From contig CM036221.1 of assembly GCA_020631735.1 (NCBI GenBank), positions 17,527,381 to 17,591,380 on the forward strand: a stretch of DNA of 64,000 nt, given 5' to 3'. The notes under the pieces are model-generated. The model had not been told where the DNA came from. It saw only the letters and a list, made by a program, of their open reading frames with translations, and did not search any database. The stretch is from Saccharum officinarum (Eukaryota; Streptophyta; Magnoliopsida; Poales; Poaceae). Shown piece after piece: positions 27,415 through 39,300 of this stretch (position 1 is the first letter of the stretch; every line of letters begins with the position of its first letter). The translations under genes were made by a program, and so were the position numbers.

Positions 27415-27859
27415 AGTCCCTAGTTTGGTTTTGGCTAATTGATGAAACCTAGGACTAACCTTTGTATCTAAGTGGATGATTTAGATAAAGGTGGTCATTG
27501 AATATGAGACATGACATTGACTCATGTGACCAAGATGATAAAGACCAAGATGATGCTTGGCTCGATAGACCGGTTGTGAAGGTGAAGGGCAAGTCGAAGC
27601 TTCGAAGCGAAGGACCATGCGATGGTGAAGCATGAGCAAGACTTGGCGCCGACAAACCGATGCAACGGTGAAGAGTAAGTGAAGTCAAGGTCGATGGATC
27701 GAGATAGTCATGCGATGATATGAAGTGGGTCATATCTTTTGGAAAAACAAAATGGGCTCAAGGCAAAGGTATAACCATAGGGCCATTTGTTTTGCACTCA
27801 AGACACCATAGAGGGTGTGAGTGGTTTAGGATCGATAGCCAAACTATTAAGAGGGGAAG
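27411..27859 (+). mobile_element. Copia (SIRE-type) LTR, first 449 bases, broken by a nested copy
   Basis: Starts TGAAAGTCCCTAGTTTGG, identical to the LTR start at 59273, and matches its first 450 bases once the internal duplication there is set aside. It stops at GAGGGGAAG, where an inverted SIRE-type LTR begins. The next expected bases, TCTTATCGG, do not follow. They are found instead at 59272, inverted, beside another LTR start. Confidence 0.88.
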
Positions 27860-29145
27860 TGTAAGGTCCTAGATGGCTAGAGGGGGGTGAATAGCCTATA
27901 AAAAAATTCTACAAGAACCACTAAGCAAACTTGTTAGAATAACAAACGGCGTAAAACGAGTTTTTGCTTAGCCTACGGTTGTGATGCAAGCCTCTTATCC
28001 ACAAGTCTAGTAGATTATGATCTCTAGTTCACACAAGGGCTATGTCACTAAACTTACACTAGTGAGCAAGCTAACAACTACTAGCAAAGGCTACCACTAG
28101 AGCCACACAAGATAACTAGTAAATATAAATGCGAGAGAGAGGATTGTGAATCTTATACCGACGGTGGAGTGAAGAAGTTGCCAATCACCAAGATGATATA
28201 CAATCAATCAATATTGACAACAACACAATATGAAGACCAATCACCGGGAGACAAGTGACACAATATTTTTGTTCACTCGGTGTTCACTTGTGCACCGACA
28301 AGCTACGTCACCGGTTGTGTCGACCAACACTTAGATGGTTCCTCGGTGTGACCCTCAAGTCACTTGCCCCTCAAGGCACGCCCCGCAAGGCACCACAAGA
28401 CACCACTCTCAAGTGAGGTAACTCAATGACATGCACAATCCACTAGAGTTGCTTTTGGCGCTCCGCCGAGGAAAGCACAAGAACCTCTTACAATCAACCA
28501 GAGATGGCCAAGAACAATCTCCTTCTCTAACCAACGCCTCTAACAATCTCCAAGCCGGCTAGGAGTGGTACTCTCCAAGAGTAACAAGAAATCCACTAGC
28601 TAAACCACCCACAAGTGCCACTAGATGCCCTCAAGCTATGCAATGCACTTTGGGATCACTCAATCTCACTTTTGATTTGCAATCAAGCAAGAGAAATGAG
28701 TGAGAGGGAGAAGGGCATCAAGGATGTTAGAAATCATGAGAGACCTCCCCAAGGGCCGGCCAACAAGTATTTATAAGCATCCCAAACAAATAGAGCCGTT
28801 GTACCCCTTCACTGGATGTTTTTCGGGATGACCGGACGCGCCGGTCGAAACTGACCGGATCGCTCAACTGCGTCTGATCCTCCAACGGTCACTGCGCTAA
28901 TGGTCAAACCAATTGACTGGACATGCCGCTCAACTGACCGAATGTGCCGATCGCACAGTACCGCGCGCCCACGAAGCATCGACTGGACACGCTCCAAACA
29001 ACGACCGGACGCGATAGTGCCAGCGTCCGGTTGGAGTCCAGTAAGCTCCCTCAACGACCGGACGCGTCCGATCACGTGTGACCGGACGTGCCGCGTCTGA
29101 TCGACCTTGCAAACTTCAGTTTCCTCTAGGCGCCTGACCGGACGC
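27860..29145 (-). mobile_element. Copia (SIRE-type) LTR, inverted, running into the assembly gap
   Basis: Begins TGTAAGGTCCTAGATGGC, the exact inverse of the LTR 3' end at 61589-61606, and follows that LTR in reverse with roughly 95% similarity by eye and a few indels. It ends at the N block in the GACCGGACGCG-rich part, so about 1 kb of this LTR is missing. Frames here, including one that spans the N run, are not genes. Confidence 0.88.
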
Positions 29146-29245
29146 NNNNNNNNNNNNNNNNNNNNNNNNNNNNNNNNNNNNNNNNNNNNNNNNNNNNNNN
29201 NNNNNNNNNNNNNNNNNNNNNNNNNNNNNNNNNNNNNNNNNNNNN
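29146..29245. other. Assembly gap, 100 N
   Basis: Exactly 100 undefined bases, the conventional placeholder for a gap of unknown size. The left contig ends inside a copia LTR and the right contig starts inside a gypsy LTR, so both ends stopped in long repeats. Order and orientation across it are not shown by the sequence. Confidence 0.98.
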
Positions 29246-29845
29246 TGGATTCCGGCTTTGGCTGTTGAGACGAGATCTGAGCGGGAGTCAATCTCGTCGC
29301 CTAGAGAGAGAGAGTAGATGAGATGTGTTGTGTGTGGTGGGATTGGGAAAATGTGTGTGACTAAGATGAGATAAAAACTGAGGAATATTTTATTAAAATA
29401 TTAAACTACTTGCATAGGAAATCCACAGCCTAAGTAGGTCTCTTCCTACTTTCTCTCAATGCATTCCACTTTCCACAAAGCATTGCAAGCATAGGTGGGC
29501 GATGCGTGGCCAGTACCAAGTGTACTGATAGATTTTTGACAGGTTCCGAGCCCGAGTACGACTACAAGGGCGATGATTGGGAGAATTAGAGGGTCTGTTC
29601 TATGCTCAAGCTGGATCCAGAAGATCTTTTTGCTGCTATCTACGTCGGATGTTGTTCCGTATGCTTGTGTGAGTGTGTTCCACCCTACGAGGCGAAGAGA
29701 ATAAATTATGTAAAACTGTCTATTGTACTCTGATATTCGTGCATGACTTTATGTATCGCTGAGATTTGGGTAAATTGATGGAATGTTTCATCATTTTACA
29801 CTTCGTTTCTGTGGATTTCCCTTCGTGGAAATCAAGGACGTTTCA
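29246..29845 (+). mobile_element. 5' LTR (3' portion) of the Tekay-like element
   Basis: Matches 39885-40481 base for base apart from scattered substitutions and small indels, and ends AATCAAGGACGTTTCA like the 3' LTR. Begins at the gap edge in mid-LTR. Confidence 0.92.
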
Positions 29846-29846
29846 G

Positions 29847-29859
29847 TGGTATCAGAGCC
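29847..29859 (+). other. Primer-binding site, initiator tRNA-Met
   Basis: TGGTATCAGAGCC follows the LTR end by one base. It is complementary to the 3' end of plant initiator tRNA-Met, the usual minus-strand primer of these elements. Confidence 0.92.
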
Positions 29860-30165
29860 ATGCTGACCCTAGGACGACCCATAGGATTGGACAATAGAAT
29901 TAGGAGAGATCTTGACACTTTCGGTTATATTACCGACCGTGCTGCATTTTCGTGCACGGCTTATCTCAATTTCACACTCTCTTACCTATATTTCATTCTA
30001 CCTTACCTATCATATCGCTCTGTTCCACCCTGAATCACCTAAGAATTCATCAAGTATCACTCTGAGTTACAGTGATTCGCCTTGTCTTACCAAGTTTCAC
30101 TCTGAAATACTCAAGTTGTTACATGCACAACAAGGTACTGACTTCGTCTTACGGTTAATTTGCAG

Positions 30166-31395
30166 ATGGCCCATGTTGCCGAGCTCCCTGTGGATGGACT
30201 GGCCTACCGTGGGTTCGCCACGATCCTGTACGACGTGCTGGACTCACTAGGCATTCCCACAGAGCAGATCGAGTACGTGTGCCGGGGTGAGCATGGACCC
30301 GACGGGTTCAAGGGCCACATCGTGGTCCACCTTAAGGTCCCCGCCAGTGAGTTCGTACCCGTACTACGTGCCTTCGAGACACTGGAGGTGGAGAACTCTA
30401 TTGCTTCATGCGTACAGTCCGTCTCACGCACAGCTCTTCGCAGTGTGATGCGTGACGCACACGACTACCTCAAGACGGGACCGTACCGCCTACTGCCTGC
30501 CGCTCTGGACCTGAATAGGTTCTCAGAGCCACAGATCACTGCTGCAGATCGTGCTGCGCGTGACGAGGTCGACCCCTGTCTAAGGGCCTCCGCACAGTAC
30601 ATCATCGCCCAGGATCGCTACATCATGGATGTAGAGATGCAGAACCGCCACCACCGAGACCTCCTGTTCCGTTGCGACGAGGAGTTCCTCATGGTGGAGC
30701 GCAAGGAGGGGGAGATGGTCGGCAAGCTCGAGGAGGAGCGCATGGGCTTTGATAGGATGAAGACCTTCTACGAGAACCGTGAGCAGTCACTTCACAAGGA
30801 GATCGCCAATCTCAAGGACAAGGTTGGGGAGGCTGAGCTTCGCCATGACTATCTTGAGTCCAAGGTGCTTGAGTGTGAGGATTGGATTGAGCGTCAGAGG
30901 CTTACCCTGAGAGAGCTCCACGAGAAGGAGAAGCAGCGTGGCTTTAGGAAGCTTGCCCTGGAAGCCCGTTGCAACACAATGGAAAAGCTAGCTGTGGAGG
31001 CTGCCGTCACCACCACCTACAACATGCACCACTTGGTTCACTACATTAAGAGCACCGAGTATCTTCAGGACAAGGTGAACCGCATCAGTCAGGCTTGGAT
31101 CGACGCTGATCGTAAGCGTGTCTAGGAGATCGGAAAGGTCCAGGACGTCCTCTTACCTGGGATGCGCAAGAAACCGCGCAGACAGCCTTTCCACGTTGAG
31201 GCCACCAAGCTCAACTTCAAGGCTTGCCCGACTAAGGGATACTCAGAGGTTCCGAGGACTGAGATGCTGGACTACGCTCTCACTTACGTCGCGAGGATCC
31301 ACCACTCCGACGACGAGCTTCGTGCCATGGAGGGCACTCCCAAGGCTTCCACTTCTGGTCCTTCTACACCACCCGTCACTCTCGGACAGGAGTAG
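30166..31395 (+). pseudogene. Extra ORF between PBS and gag (orf0-like, coiled coil), one stop
   Basis: One frame of about 410 codons interrupted by a single TAG at 31123-31125; after the stop the same frame stays open to the TAG at 31393-31395. Residues 1-110 look globular (start MAHVAELPVDGLAYRG), residues about 150-270 are charged and heptad-like (for example KLEEERMGFDRMK), and the tail is basic then Ser/Thr/Pro-rich. The ATG follows TTTGCAG, a good 3' splice site, and a GTACTG donor-like site lies at 30135, so the start may be an exon boundary. No enzymatic motif is visible. ORFs ahead of gag (orf0) have been described for some rice gypsy elements such as the RIRE3/RIRE8 group, from memory. 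The function is not known to me. Confidence 0.75.
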
Positions 31396-31730
31396 TCACC
31401 TTTTTCACATAATCATGTAATAAGGTAGTAGTAGACATGTTGAGCCCTGTGTGGCCAGAGTTATAATGATGCACTTAAGGAGTAATGTAGGATGTCCCAC
31501 TTTTGGAGCTGCCTGCGAGTAGCACGATTCCCGCGAATCTGTCAGTGTAGCTACTGGAGATATCGCTATGTAATAAATTAATGTAATGAATGTTTTGGAT
31601 CTTATCGCATCTTATGGTTCTTATTGCATCTTTGTATGAGTGTTGGATAGCTATCTCTTTTTAAATTGATAAATCACTTAACCGTGCAAAAAAATGTGTG
31701 TGTTAAACAACGATCTGACCCTGCAGAGAG
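31396..31730. other. Spacer between the extra ORF and gag
   Basis: About 335 bases without a reading frame, AT-rich near 31560-31700. It would be leader for gag if gag is expressed separately; no promoter was identified. Confidence 0.5.
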
Positions 31731-34700
31731 ATGTCTTGCCGCCGATCCGCTCGTCTGAACAATCGCTCGCTTTCCCCCGTGCCTATGGCTTGTGGTCGTG
31801 GTCGAGGCCGTGGAGGAGACCGGGGAGTCCCCTTCGGTGTTGGGAAGGAGCCTGCACCAGAGGAGCCTACACTGGGGGCGGGTGTCGCCCAGCATCTTAG
31901 AGAAGAAGCACCACCGCCGCCACCACCACAGTTGGCGGAGGTGATGGACCGCCAAACCCGCCTCTTGGAGACACTGGCTCAGGGAATGCTTCACCGCCAC
32001 GGGGGTCCTCCCAATGACTTCTAGCGGAAGTTGGAGGGTTTTCTCAAGCTGAGGCCTCCTACTTTCGACACCGCCGACGATGACCCCATCGCCACTGAGG
32101 ACTAGCTTCATGAGATGGAAAAGAAGCTAGACCTCACCACCTGCACTGATGAGGAGTGTGTGGGGGTAGCCGCCCACCAGCTCACCGGTGCTGCACGTGC
32201 ATGGTGGGACAGCTACTGCGACGCCCATGAGGACCCGGGGAGTATCTCTTGGGAGGAGTTCGCCGAGGTTTTTTGTGAGCAACACGTGCCTGAGGGCGTC
32301 ATGGATGGCAAGGTAGAGGAGTTTCGCAACATTTCCCAAGGCTCCCAGAAGGTTCAGGAGTATACTACTCGTTTTACCCGCATGATGAGGTATGCTCCAG
32401 GTGAGACCGATACCAAAAAGAAGAAGATGTACTGTTTCAAGAAGGGGCTGAACTCTCGTCTCAAGGTGGCCCTCTCGGGTCATGCTTGTCGCACCCTTCG
32501 TGAGATGGTCAACAAGGTGCTGGAGATGGAGAGGGACCGTCTGGAGGCAGACGCCCTCCACAAGGAGAAGAAGCGCCGGTTCGAGAGTTCCACTCGTGGC
32601 CCGGCTCCGCAGAGGCCACGTGCTCACGTGCTTCCTCTGCCCCGCTCCCACTATACTCAGGGGGCAGTGACCACTCCGAGCCGTGGAGGTGGTACCTACA
32701 CCGCTAACTACCACCACCCCGCTCAGAGCCAACCCGCTCCAAATCGCCCCACTCTGGGAGCTGGCACGTGGAGGACCGCTACGCCTACCTCCACAGGTAG
32801 CGCGCCCTTCACCTGCTTCGGTTGTGGCCAGCCCGGTCACAAGATCGTTGAGTGCCCTGTCAAGAAAGGCACACCGCCTGCTTCGACCCAGACAAGACAG
32901 GCTGCTACACCTGCTGTTCCACGCAAGAACGTTGCTGGGGCTGTCCGTAGTCGTCTCAACCACATGACCACGAAGGATGCCCAGGACGCTCCCGACGTGG
33001 TGTACGGTATGTTTTTAGTACAGGGAGTTATAGCTTCAGTCTTGTTTGATTCTGGAGCTACTTGTTCTTACATTTCCACTAAGTTTGCACGAGAACATAG
33101 CATACCTGTGACTCCCCGCAAGGAGCCCATTGATACTAGTTCACCTTTGGGTCGCATTTTATGCACCAAGAGATGTCAGAGAGTGAGTATCACCATTGAG
33201 GGCTACCCTTTTCTAGCTGATCTCACCTTACTTCCATCTGAGGGACTAGATGTCATACTAGAAATGGATTGGTTGACACAACATAAAGGAGTGATATCTT
33301 GTTCACCAAGGTATGTGGAGATCACACACTCAAGTGGACACATAATCCGCTGTAAGCCAAATCAGGGAAAAACAGTCTCTAAGTTGTGTGCCCTAGAGGC
33401 CAAGACAATCGAGGAGGTACCCGTTGTGAATGACTACCCTAACATGTTCCTTGAAGAGTTACCAGGCATGCCACCTGATCGGGATGTGGAGTTTGTGATT
33501 GACCTTCTGCCTGGTACCGGTCCTATTGCTAAAAGGCCCTACCGCATGTCAGTCGATGAGCTAGAGGAGCTAAAGAAGCAACTCAAGGAGTTATCAGATA
33601 AGGGATACATCAGACCCAGTGCTTCACCCTGGGGTTCCCCTGTTTTGTTCGTAAAAAAGAAGGATGGATCCATGAGGATGTGCATTGACTATCGGAACTT
33701 GAATGTCGTAACAATCAAAAACAAATATCCTCTGCCTAGGATCGATGATCTCCTAGATCAGCTGAAAGATGCTAAGTTCTTTTCTAAGATCGATCTCAGG
33801 TCCAGGTATCATCAGATGAAAATCAGACCCGACGACATTCCTAAGACATCTTTTGTCACCAGGTACGGGCAATATGAGTTCACAGTGGTGTCCTTCAGAC
33901 TCACTAATGCCCCGGCTTATTTCATGAACATGATGAATAAGGTATTCATGGATGAACTGGACAAGTTTGTAGTGGTGTTCATTGATGACATCCTTATCTA
34001 TTCTTCCACCGCCGAAGAACATGAGCAACACTTGAGAGTGGTTTTGGAGAAGTTGAGGCAAAATCAGCTATATGCCAAGTTCAGCAAATGTGACTTTTGG
34101 CTTGAAGAAGTTGCTTTCCTTGGTCATGTACTCACTATTGAGGGAGTTGTTGTAGATCCCGTAAAAATTGAAGCTGTGAAAGAGTGGGAACAACCCCGCA
34201 ATGTGACCGATGTCCGCAGTTTTCTTGGTTTAGCTGGGTACTATCACAGATTCATCGAGAACTTCTCAAAGATAGCCAAGCCCATGACTAACCTGCTAAA
34301 GAAGACTAATGAGTTTGAATGGATGGCCGAGTGCGAGCACAGCTTCCAGACTCTGAAACAGAAGCTTACCACCACACCTGTTCTTGCCTTGCCCGATATC
34401 CAGAAAGACTTCATGGTCTATTGTGATGCATCTAGACAGGGACTTGGTTGTGTTCTGATGCAAAGTGGAAGGGTCATTGCCTATGCGTCCCGACAGTTGA
34501 AGGACCATGAGCAACGCTACCCAACCCATGATCTGGAGCTTGCCGCTGTCGTGTATGCCCTAAAGATATGGAGGCACTACTTGATCGGAAATAAGTGTGA
34601 TATCTACACCGACCACAAGAGCCTGAAGTACTTCTTCACTCAAGAAGATCTAAACATGAGATAGCGCCGATGGCTTGAGCTTATAAAGGATTATGACCTA

Positions 34701-36320
34701 GAGATTCACTATCATCCGGGAAAGGCTAATGTAGTCGCTGATGCCTTGAGCCGAAAGAGCTATTGCCACAATCTGTCCATAGAAGTCATACCACCTGAGC
34801 TATGTCAGGAAATGGGCGAACTTCGTCTCGAAATCCTACCTAGGGGTATGTTGAATGAGCTTCGAGTGCAATACAACCTTAATGATCGGATCCGCAATGC
34901 TCAACTAGAGTGTCCCAAAATTTGGGAAATCCGAGAACTCATGAAGAAGGGCAAGTGCCCCGAGTTCAGGGAGGATGAGCAAGGAGTGTACTGGTACAAG
35001 GATAGAATCTATGTACCGTCTAATTCCGCCTTGCAGCGAGAAATCTTGGATGAGGGTCATGACTCCAAGTATTGTATTCACCCGGGAAGCACCAAAATGT
35101 ATGCTGATCTAAAGAAACAGTTCTGGTGGAAGAACATGAAGGCAGATATTGCCGGGCATGTCGCGCGATGCGACATCTGCAATAGAGTCAAGGCTGAGCA
35201 TCAAAGACCAGCCAGATTGCTTAAACCCTTGGACGTTCCGGTGTGGAAATGGGAAAGCATATCCATGGACTTTATAGTAGGCTTACCTCGAACTCCTAAA
35301 GGCCATGACTCGATTTGGGTGATCATTGACCGACTGACCAAGGTAGCTCACTTCATAGCTGTGAGGGCTAACTACAGAGTTGAGAAGCTAGCAGATCTGT
35401 ACGTCGAGCACATTCTCAGACTCCACGGAGCCCCCACTAGCATAGTGTCTGATCGTGGTACGCAATACGTGTCCAAGTTCTGGAAGAGTCTCCACAAGGC
35501 TATAGGGACTCGACTTGACTACAGTACCGCATACCACCCACAGACAGATGGTCAGACAGAGAGAGTTAATCAGATTTTGGAGGATATGCTCCGAGCTTGT
35601 GTCTTGAAGTATGGAACCAATTGGGAGAAAAGTTTGACCCACGCAGAGTTCTCTTACAACAACAGCTACCAGGCTAGTCTCAAGATGTCACCGTTTGAGG
35701 ATTTGTATGGCAGAAAGTGTAGAACCCCTCTGATGTGGTCAGAAGTGGGAGGGAGATCATTCTTTGGTCCCGCAAAGATCAAAGATGCCGAAGAAGGAGT
35801 AGCCCAAGTACGAGAGAACCTGAGGATTGCCCAAAGCCGACAGAAGAGTTATGCAGATAACCGTCGGAGAGACCTCGAGTTTCAGGTCGGGGACTATGTC
35901 TATCTCAAAGTCTCCCTACTCCGAGGTACCATCAGATTTCATGTGAAGGGAAAGTTGGAACCTAGGTATGTGGGACCTTATAGGATTGGTCAGAGGATTG
36001 GCAAGTTAGCATACAAGGTGGAGTTGCCCGAGGAGTTAACAGGAGTACACCCAGTGTTTCACGTATCTCAGCTACGCAAGTGCTTACAGTTGCCAGAACA
36101 AGAGGTACACACAGAAGCACTGGTTATCCAGGACACCTTGGAGTACAAGGAGCACCCAATCTTAATTTTAGACAGAGCTAAGAAAGAAACTAGAAGCACA
36201 GTGATACCCATGTGCAAGGTTCAGTGGAGTAACCACACAGAACGGGAAGCTACTTGGGAGAAAGAGATCGAACTTCGGATGCTTTACCCCTACCTCTTCG
36301 AAAGGTATGCCACACCTTAA
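31731..36320 (+). pseudogene. gag-pol polyprotein of the Tekay-like element, three internal stops
   Basis: A single frame from ATG 31731 to TAA 36320 (1530 codons) with no frameshift. It carries TAG stops at 32022-32024, 32103-32105 and 34662-34664. Domains in order are the retrotransposon gag domain (about 32110-32540), a CCHC knuckle [14 protein letters not shown] (near 32815), protease with intact DSGA (near 33050) and RT with FIDDILIYS (near 33980). RNase H follows (VYCDAS near 34420), then the integrase HHCC module (CDICNRVK near 35170), the DDE core (DFIVGLP, SDRGTQYVSKF, TERVNQ) and a C-terminal chromodomain-like segment near 36130-36310. All catalytic motifs checked are present, so only the stops make it non-functional. 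Chromovirus integrase chromodomains bind histone marks and steer insertion into heterochromatin. Confidence 0.93.
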
Positions 36321-36341
36321 ATCTTAGGACGAGATTCCTGT

Positions 36342-36353
36342 GAGGGGGAGGAC
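36342..36353 (+). other. Polypurine tract of the Tekay-like element
   Basis: GAGGGGGAGGAC lies immediately before the LTR start TGTAACAACCC, after the conserved TTAGGACGAGATT leader seen in many grass gypsy elements. Confidence 0.88.
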
Positions 36354-39300
36354 TGTAACAACCCATAATTTCTAGGAAACAAAAATCACAACCACAAAAT
36401 TTTTTTTTAAAAATAACCAATGTATGGTGAGTGACATATAGGAAACCAACCCTAGCTGCACAAGTAGCACCTAGTCTAGTTAATTACATGTTGCATTTAA
36501 TTATATATTCATGAGTTGGTTTTTATGTTCTTAAATTTGTTAAATAAAATCAACCACCTTTATTTAAATAAGATCCAAATTAAATAAAGGTACTAATACA
36601 ATCTTGTGATCTAGTATAAACCCTAAAATACATCCTGTGGGCCCCATTGCGGTAACCAAGTGGAGGCAATATATATATTTGCGTAAAATACAAGAGCCTT
36701 GGCTTAATTGGAATAAAGAAAATAAAATGGAAAAGCTTTGGAGTCAATTTAGAAAAAGAGAAAAGCTCTCCAAGCCCGTTTTACAAATTCGGCCCGCTCA
36801 CCCCAGCCGCTTCGCCAGGCCAGCCCCGCAGCCGCGGCTGTTCCACCGCGATGGGCCACGGAGAAGACCTGCCCAGCCAAAGCCGAGATGGCCTGGGTGG
36901 AAGCCGTTTCCCCGCCTTCGGTCACAGCCAGCTGGGGCCTGATCGTCATCACCAACCTCTCGCTTGCCGTTCCTCTACTGCGCCCGAACCAAAGAAAATC
37001 GAAGGGGGACACGGTCATGCAATCGACGAGGGGAGATTCCCCCTGTTCCCTGCCGGCCACCTTGCGCGCCAAGCCACCAAGCCGGCCCCGCACTCCAGCC
37101 GCACACCCACCTTGCCCCACCATCATACCGCCCGCGCGCATGGCACCGCCATGGCCCATGGCCGCAACTGCCTCTGACACCAAGCCAGGCCAGTGGCAGC
37201 ACGAGGCCGAGGCCGCCACGGCATCCGCGTGAGCACCACGCCACCCCAACAACCACTGCGACCCTTTGGATGAGCGCCACGTAGTTCTCCTTGTCCCATC
37301 GCCGTCCGCCTCACCATGGATGACCTCGGGGTATAAAATCCCCCGAGCCGAGCCCTACCCCTCTCTCTGTTTCGCCACCACCCTGGTGGTCACCATCCCA
37401 CGCCACAACCGAGAGAAGTAGAGGGGAGAAGAAGGGAAGAAGGAAGGAGAGGGCAGCTACCGGAGCCGCCAGTTGCCGGAGCCGCCAGTTGCCGGAGCCG
37501 CCAGTTGCCGGAGCCGGAGCGTCGACCGAACGGCTACAACGACGTTGCTGCTCTTCCTGCACGGCACCACCTCTTCACTGCCACGAATCACCACTGCACC
37601 GCCATCCTCCTACCACAAGCCCAAGGTGAGCCGCACCGATCGCAACCTTCTCTGCTCACCACCGTACGCACTCCGGTGCCGCCGTGACCGTCCCCGCACC
37701 GGAAAGGGTCGAGGCCGAATTCCGAACATCGTTCACGTTTATGCACGTGAACACGCACGTGCAAGAGAAAGGCATAGCACTGCAAGGCCGTATCGGCTTG
37801 GGAACGCTTGCAGCTCACACACGCTCTGTGCGCGAACACCATGGCCGTGAACACCATGGCGACATTGCCGCCGCACACCCAATCGCGAGCACGTACTCTA
37901 CCGCATGGGGAAGTCCTCAACGGTGGCCTTAGCATCTTGCTGTTGTATTCAATTGAAGATCCCAGGGGCGAATTGGACCTCGGAATGACCGCGGAGGTCT
38001 TGCCATCGCTCACCGCCCCGGCCGAGCTGCCACCGCCATGAACGAGCCTCCTAGGAACTCAAATCCGCCGCTAGGACTCCTTTGTCACCTTCCCGAAGAC
38101 CAAGCAAGGCCGTAGGGCCGCTAGGATCCGTCCTGGACCGCCACCAGGTGCTACACGCGGGAGCTCGCTACCGGCGTCGCACTGCCGGGAGAAACAGAGG
38201 AGGAAGGGCGCTCGCGGAGCCGGTCTGTGCACCCGATGCACCGTAGGCCGTGAGAGAGAAAAGGACGGTGGACGCGGTCCACCGTGAACCCTGTGGTCTT
38301 CCATGCACCGCACTCACAAGTCCACCGTGAGCCACACCCCGTGGACCCGAGCCCGTTTTCAAAATTTGGAGCGCGACGTGGCAGCGCCTGGGTTCGCCAC
38401 GTGGCGGCCCAGCCCGGCCCAGTTCGGCCCATATCCGGCCCAGCCCAGGCCCACCGAGGCCCGGTCCCGGCCCGGTCAGCGTTGACCATTGACCATTGAC
38501 CAAGTCAAATGGGCCCACCTGTCAGAGACTCAATCTGTTCCGACCAATCAGCGCGTGACACGTGTCGCTGCCTGGTTTTTCCTTTTTCTTTTTCTTTTTC
38601 AGAAAATCATTTAATCTTTAGAAATTCATAACTTATTCATTTCAACTCAGAAAAATACCAAACCAGTTTCTAAATTTTTTCTTAAAATGAGCTCTACATC
38701 TTAGGCTTATGTTTGAGTGCATTTGGATCTTTTGAATTTCTGTTGCTTCTTTGTGCACCTCTATAGGAGTCGTTAATGTGGCTCTACGTTACGTTTAACA
38801 GAGCCGGAGGACCTGCCGACTGAGGAGTACGACCCCGACTACAGCGAGGACTTGGGTGACGACCTGCCAGGTGCCACGCCCCACCCATCTCCGTAGAACC
38901 TATTACGCATGCAAATATAGAATTGCTAGCGCTTTATTTTTGTACATTATTATTGTTGATAGGCTGCATGGTAGATGCTTTATTTTGAGCCTTTTACCTT
39001 GTCGTAACCTTACTCCTGCTCACCCTGCTGTTAGGTTAGATGCTCGTATGTTACATATTACTGCTTTTACTCTTACTCGCATTATATCTGTGATGTGATG
39101 CCGGTGAGAGAGAGACGTATATGTATAAGGCACATAGTGCCAAGAACTTGATAAACCTGACTAAAGAACTGGGGAGATCTTGGCGTGCGTCTTGGGTGAG
39201 TGGTGAGGGTTGAGTCGATCGGACAGGATCCTACGACGAGTCTTTGGGGCAAGTCTTGCTGGAGGGGTGCGACCTGGGCATCCCTCACGAGAGATACCTG

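Noticed and set aside
28830..29145. Possible CRISPR-like or satellite array of CCGGACGCG words
   Set aside because: Spacing is irregular, both orientations are mixed, units are about 10 bases, and the whole stretch is LTR of a plant copia element.
28809..29291. Reading frame spanning the N block
   Set aside because: It is translated through 100 undefined bases and lies in copia LTR on one side and gypsy LTR on the other; it is not a gene.
36749..38518. Many overlapping frames of 100-170 codons in the 36.7-38.5 kb GC-rich stretch
   Set aside because: They lie inside the 4.1-kb Tekay LTR, overlap on both strands and show no domain or splice structure.
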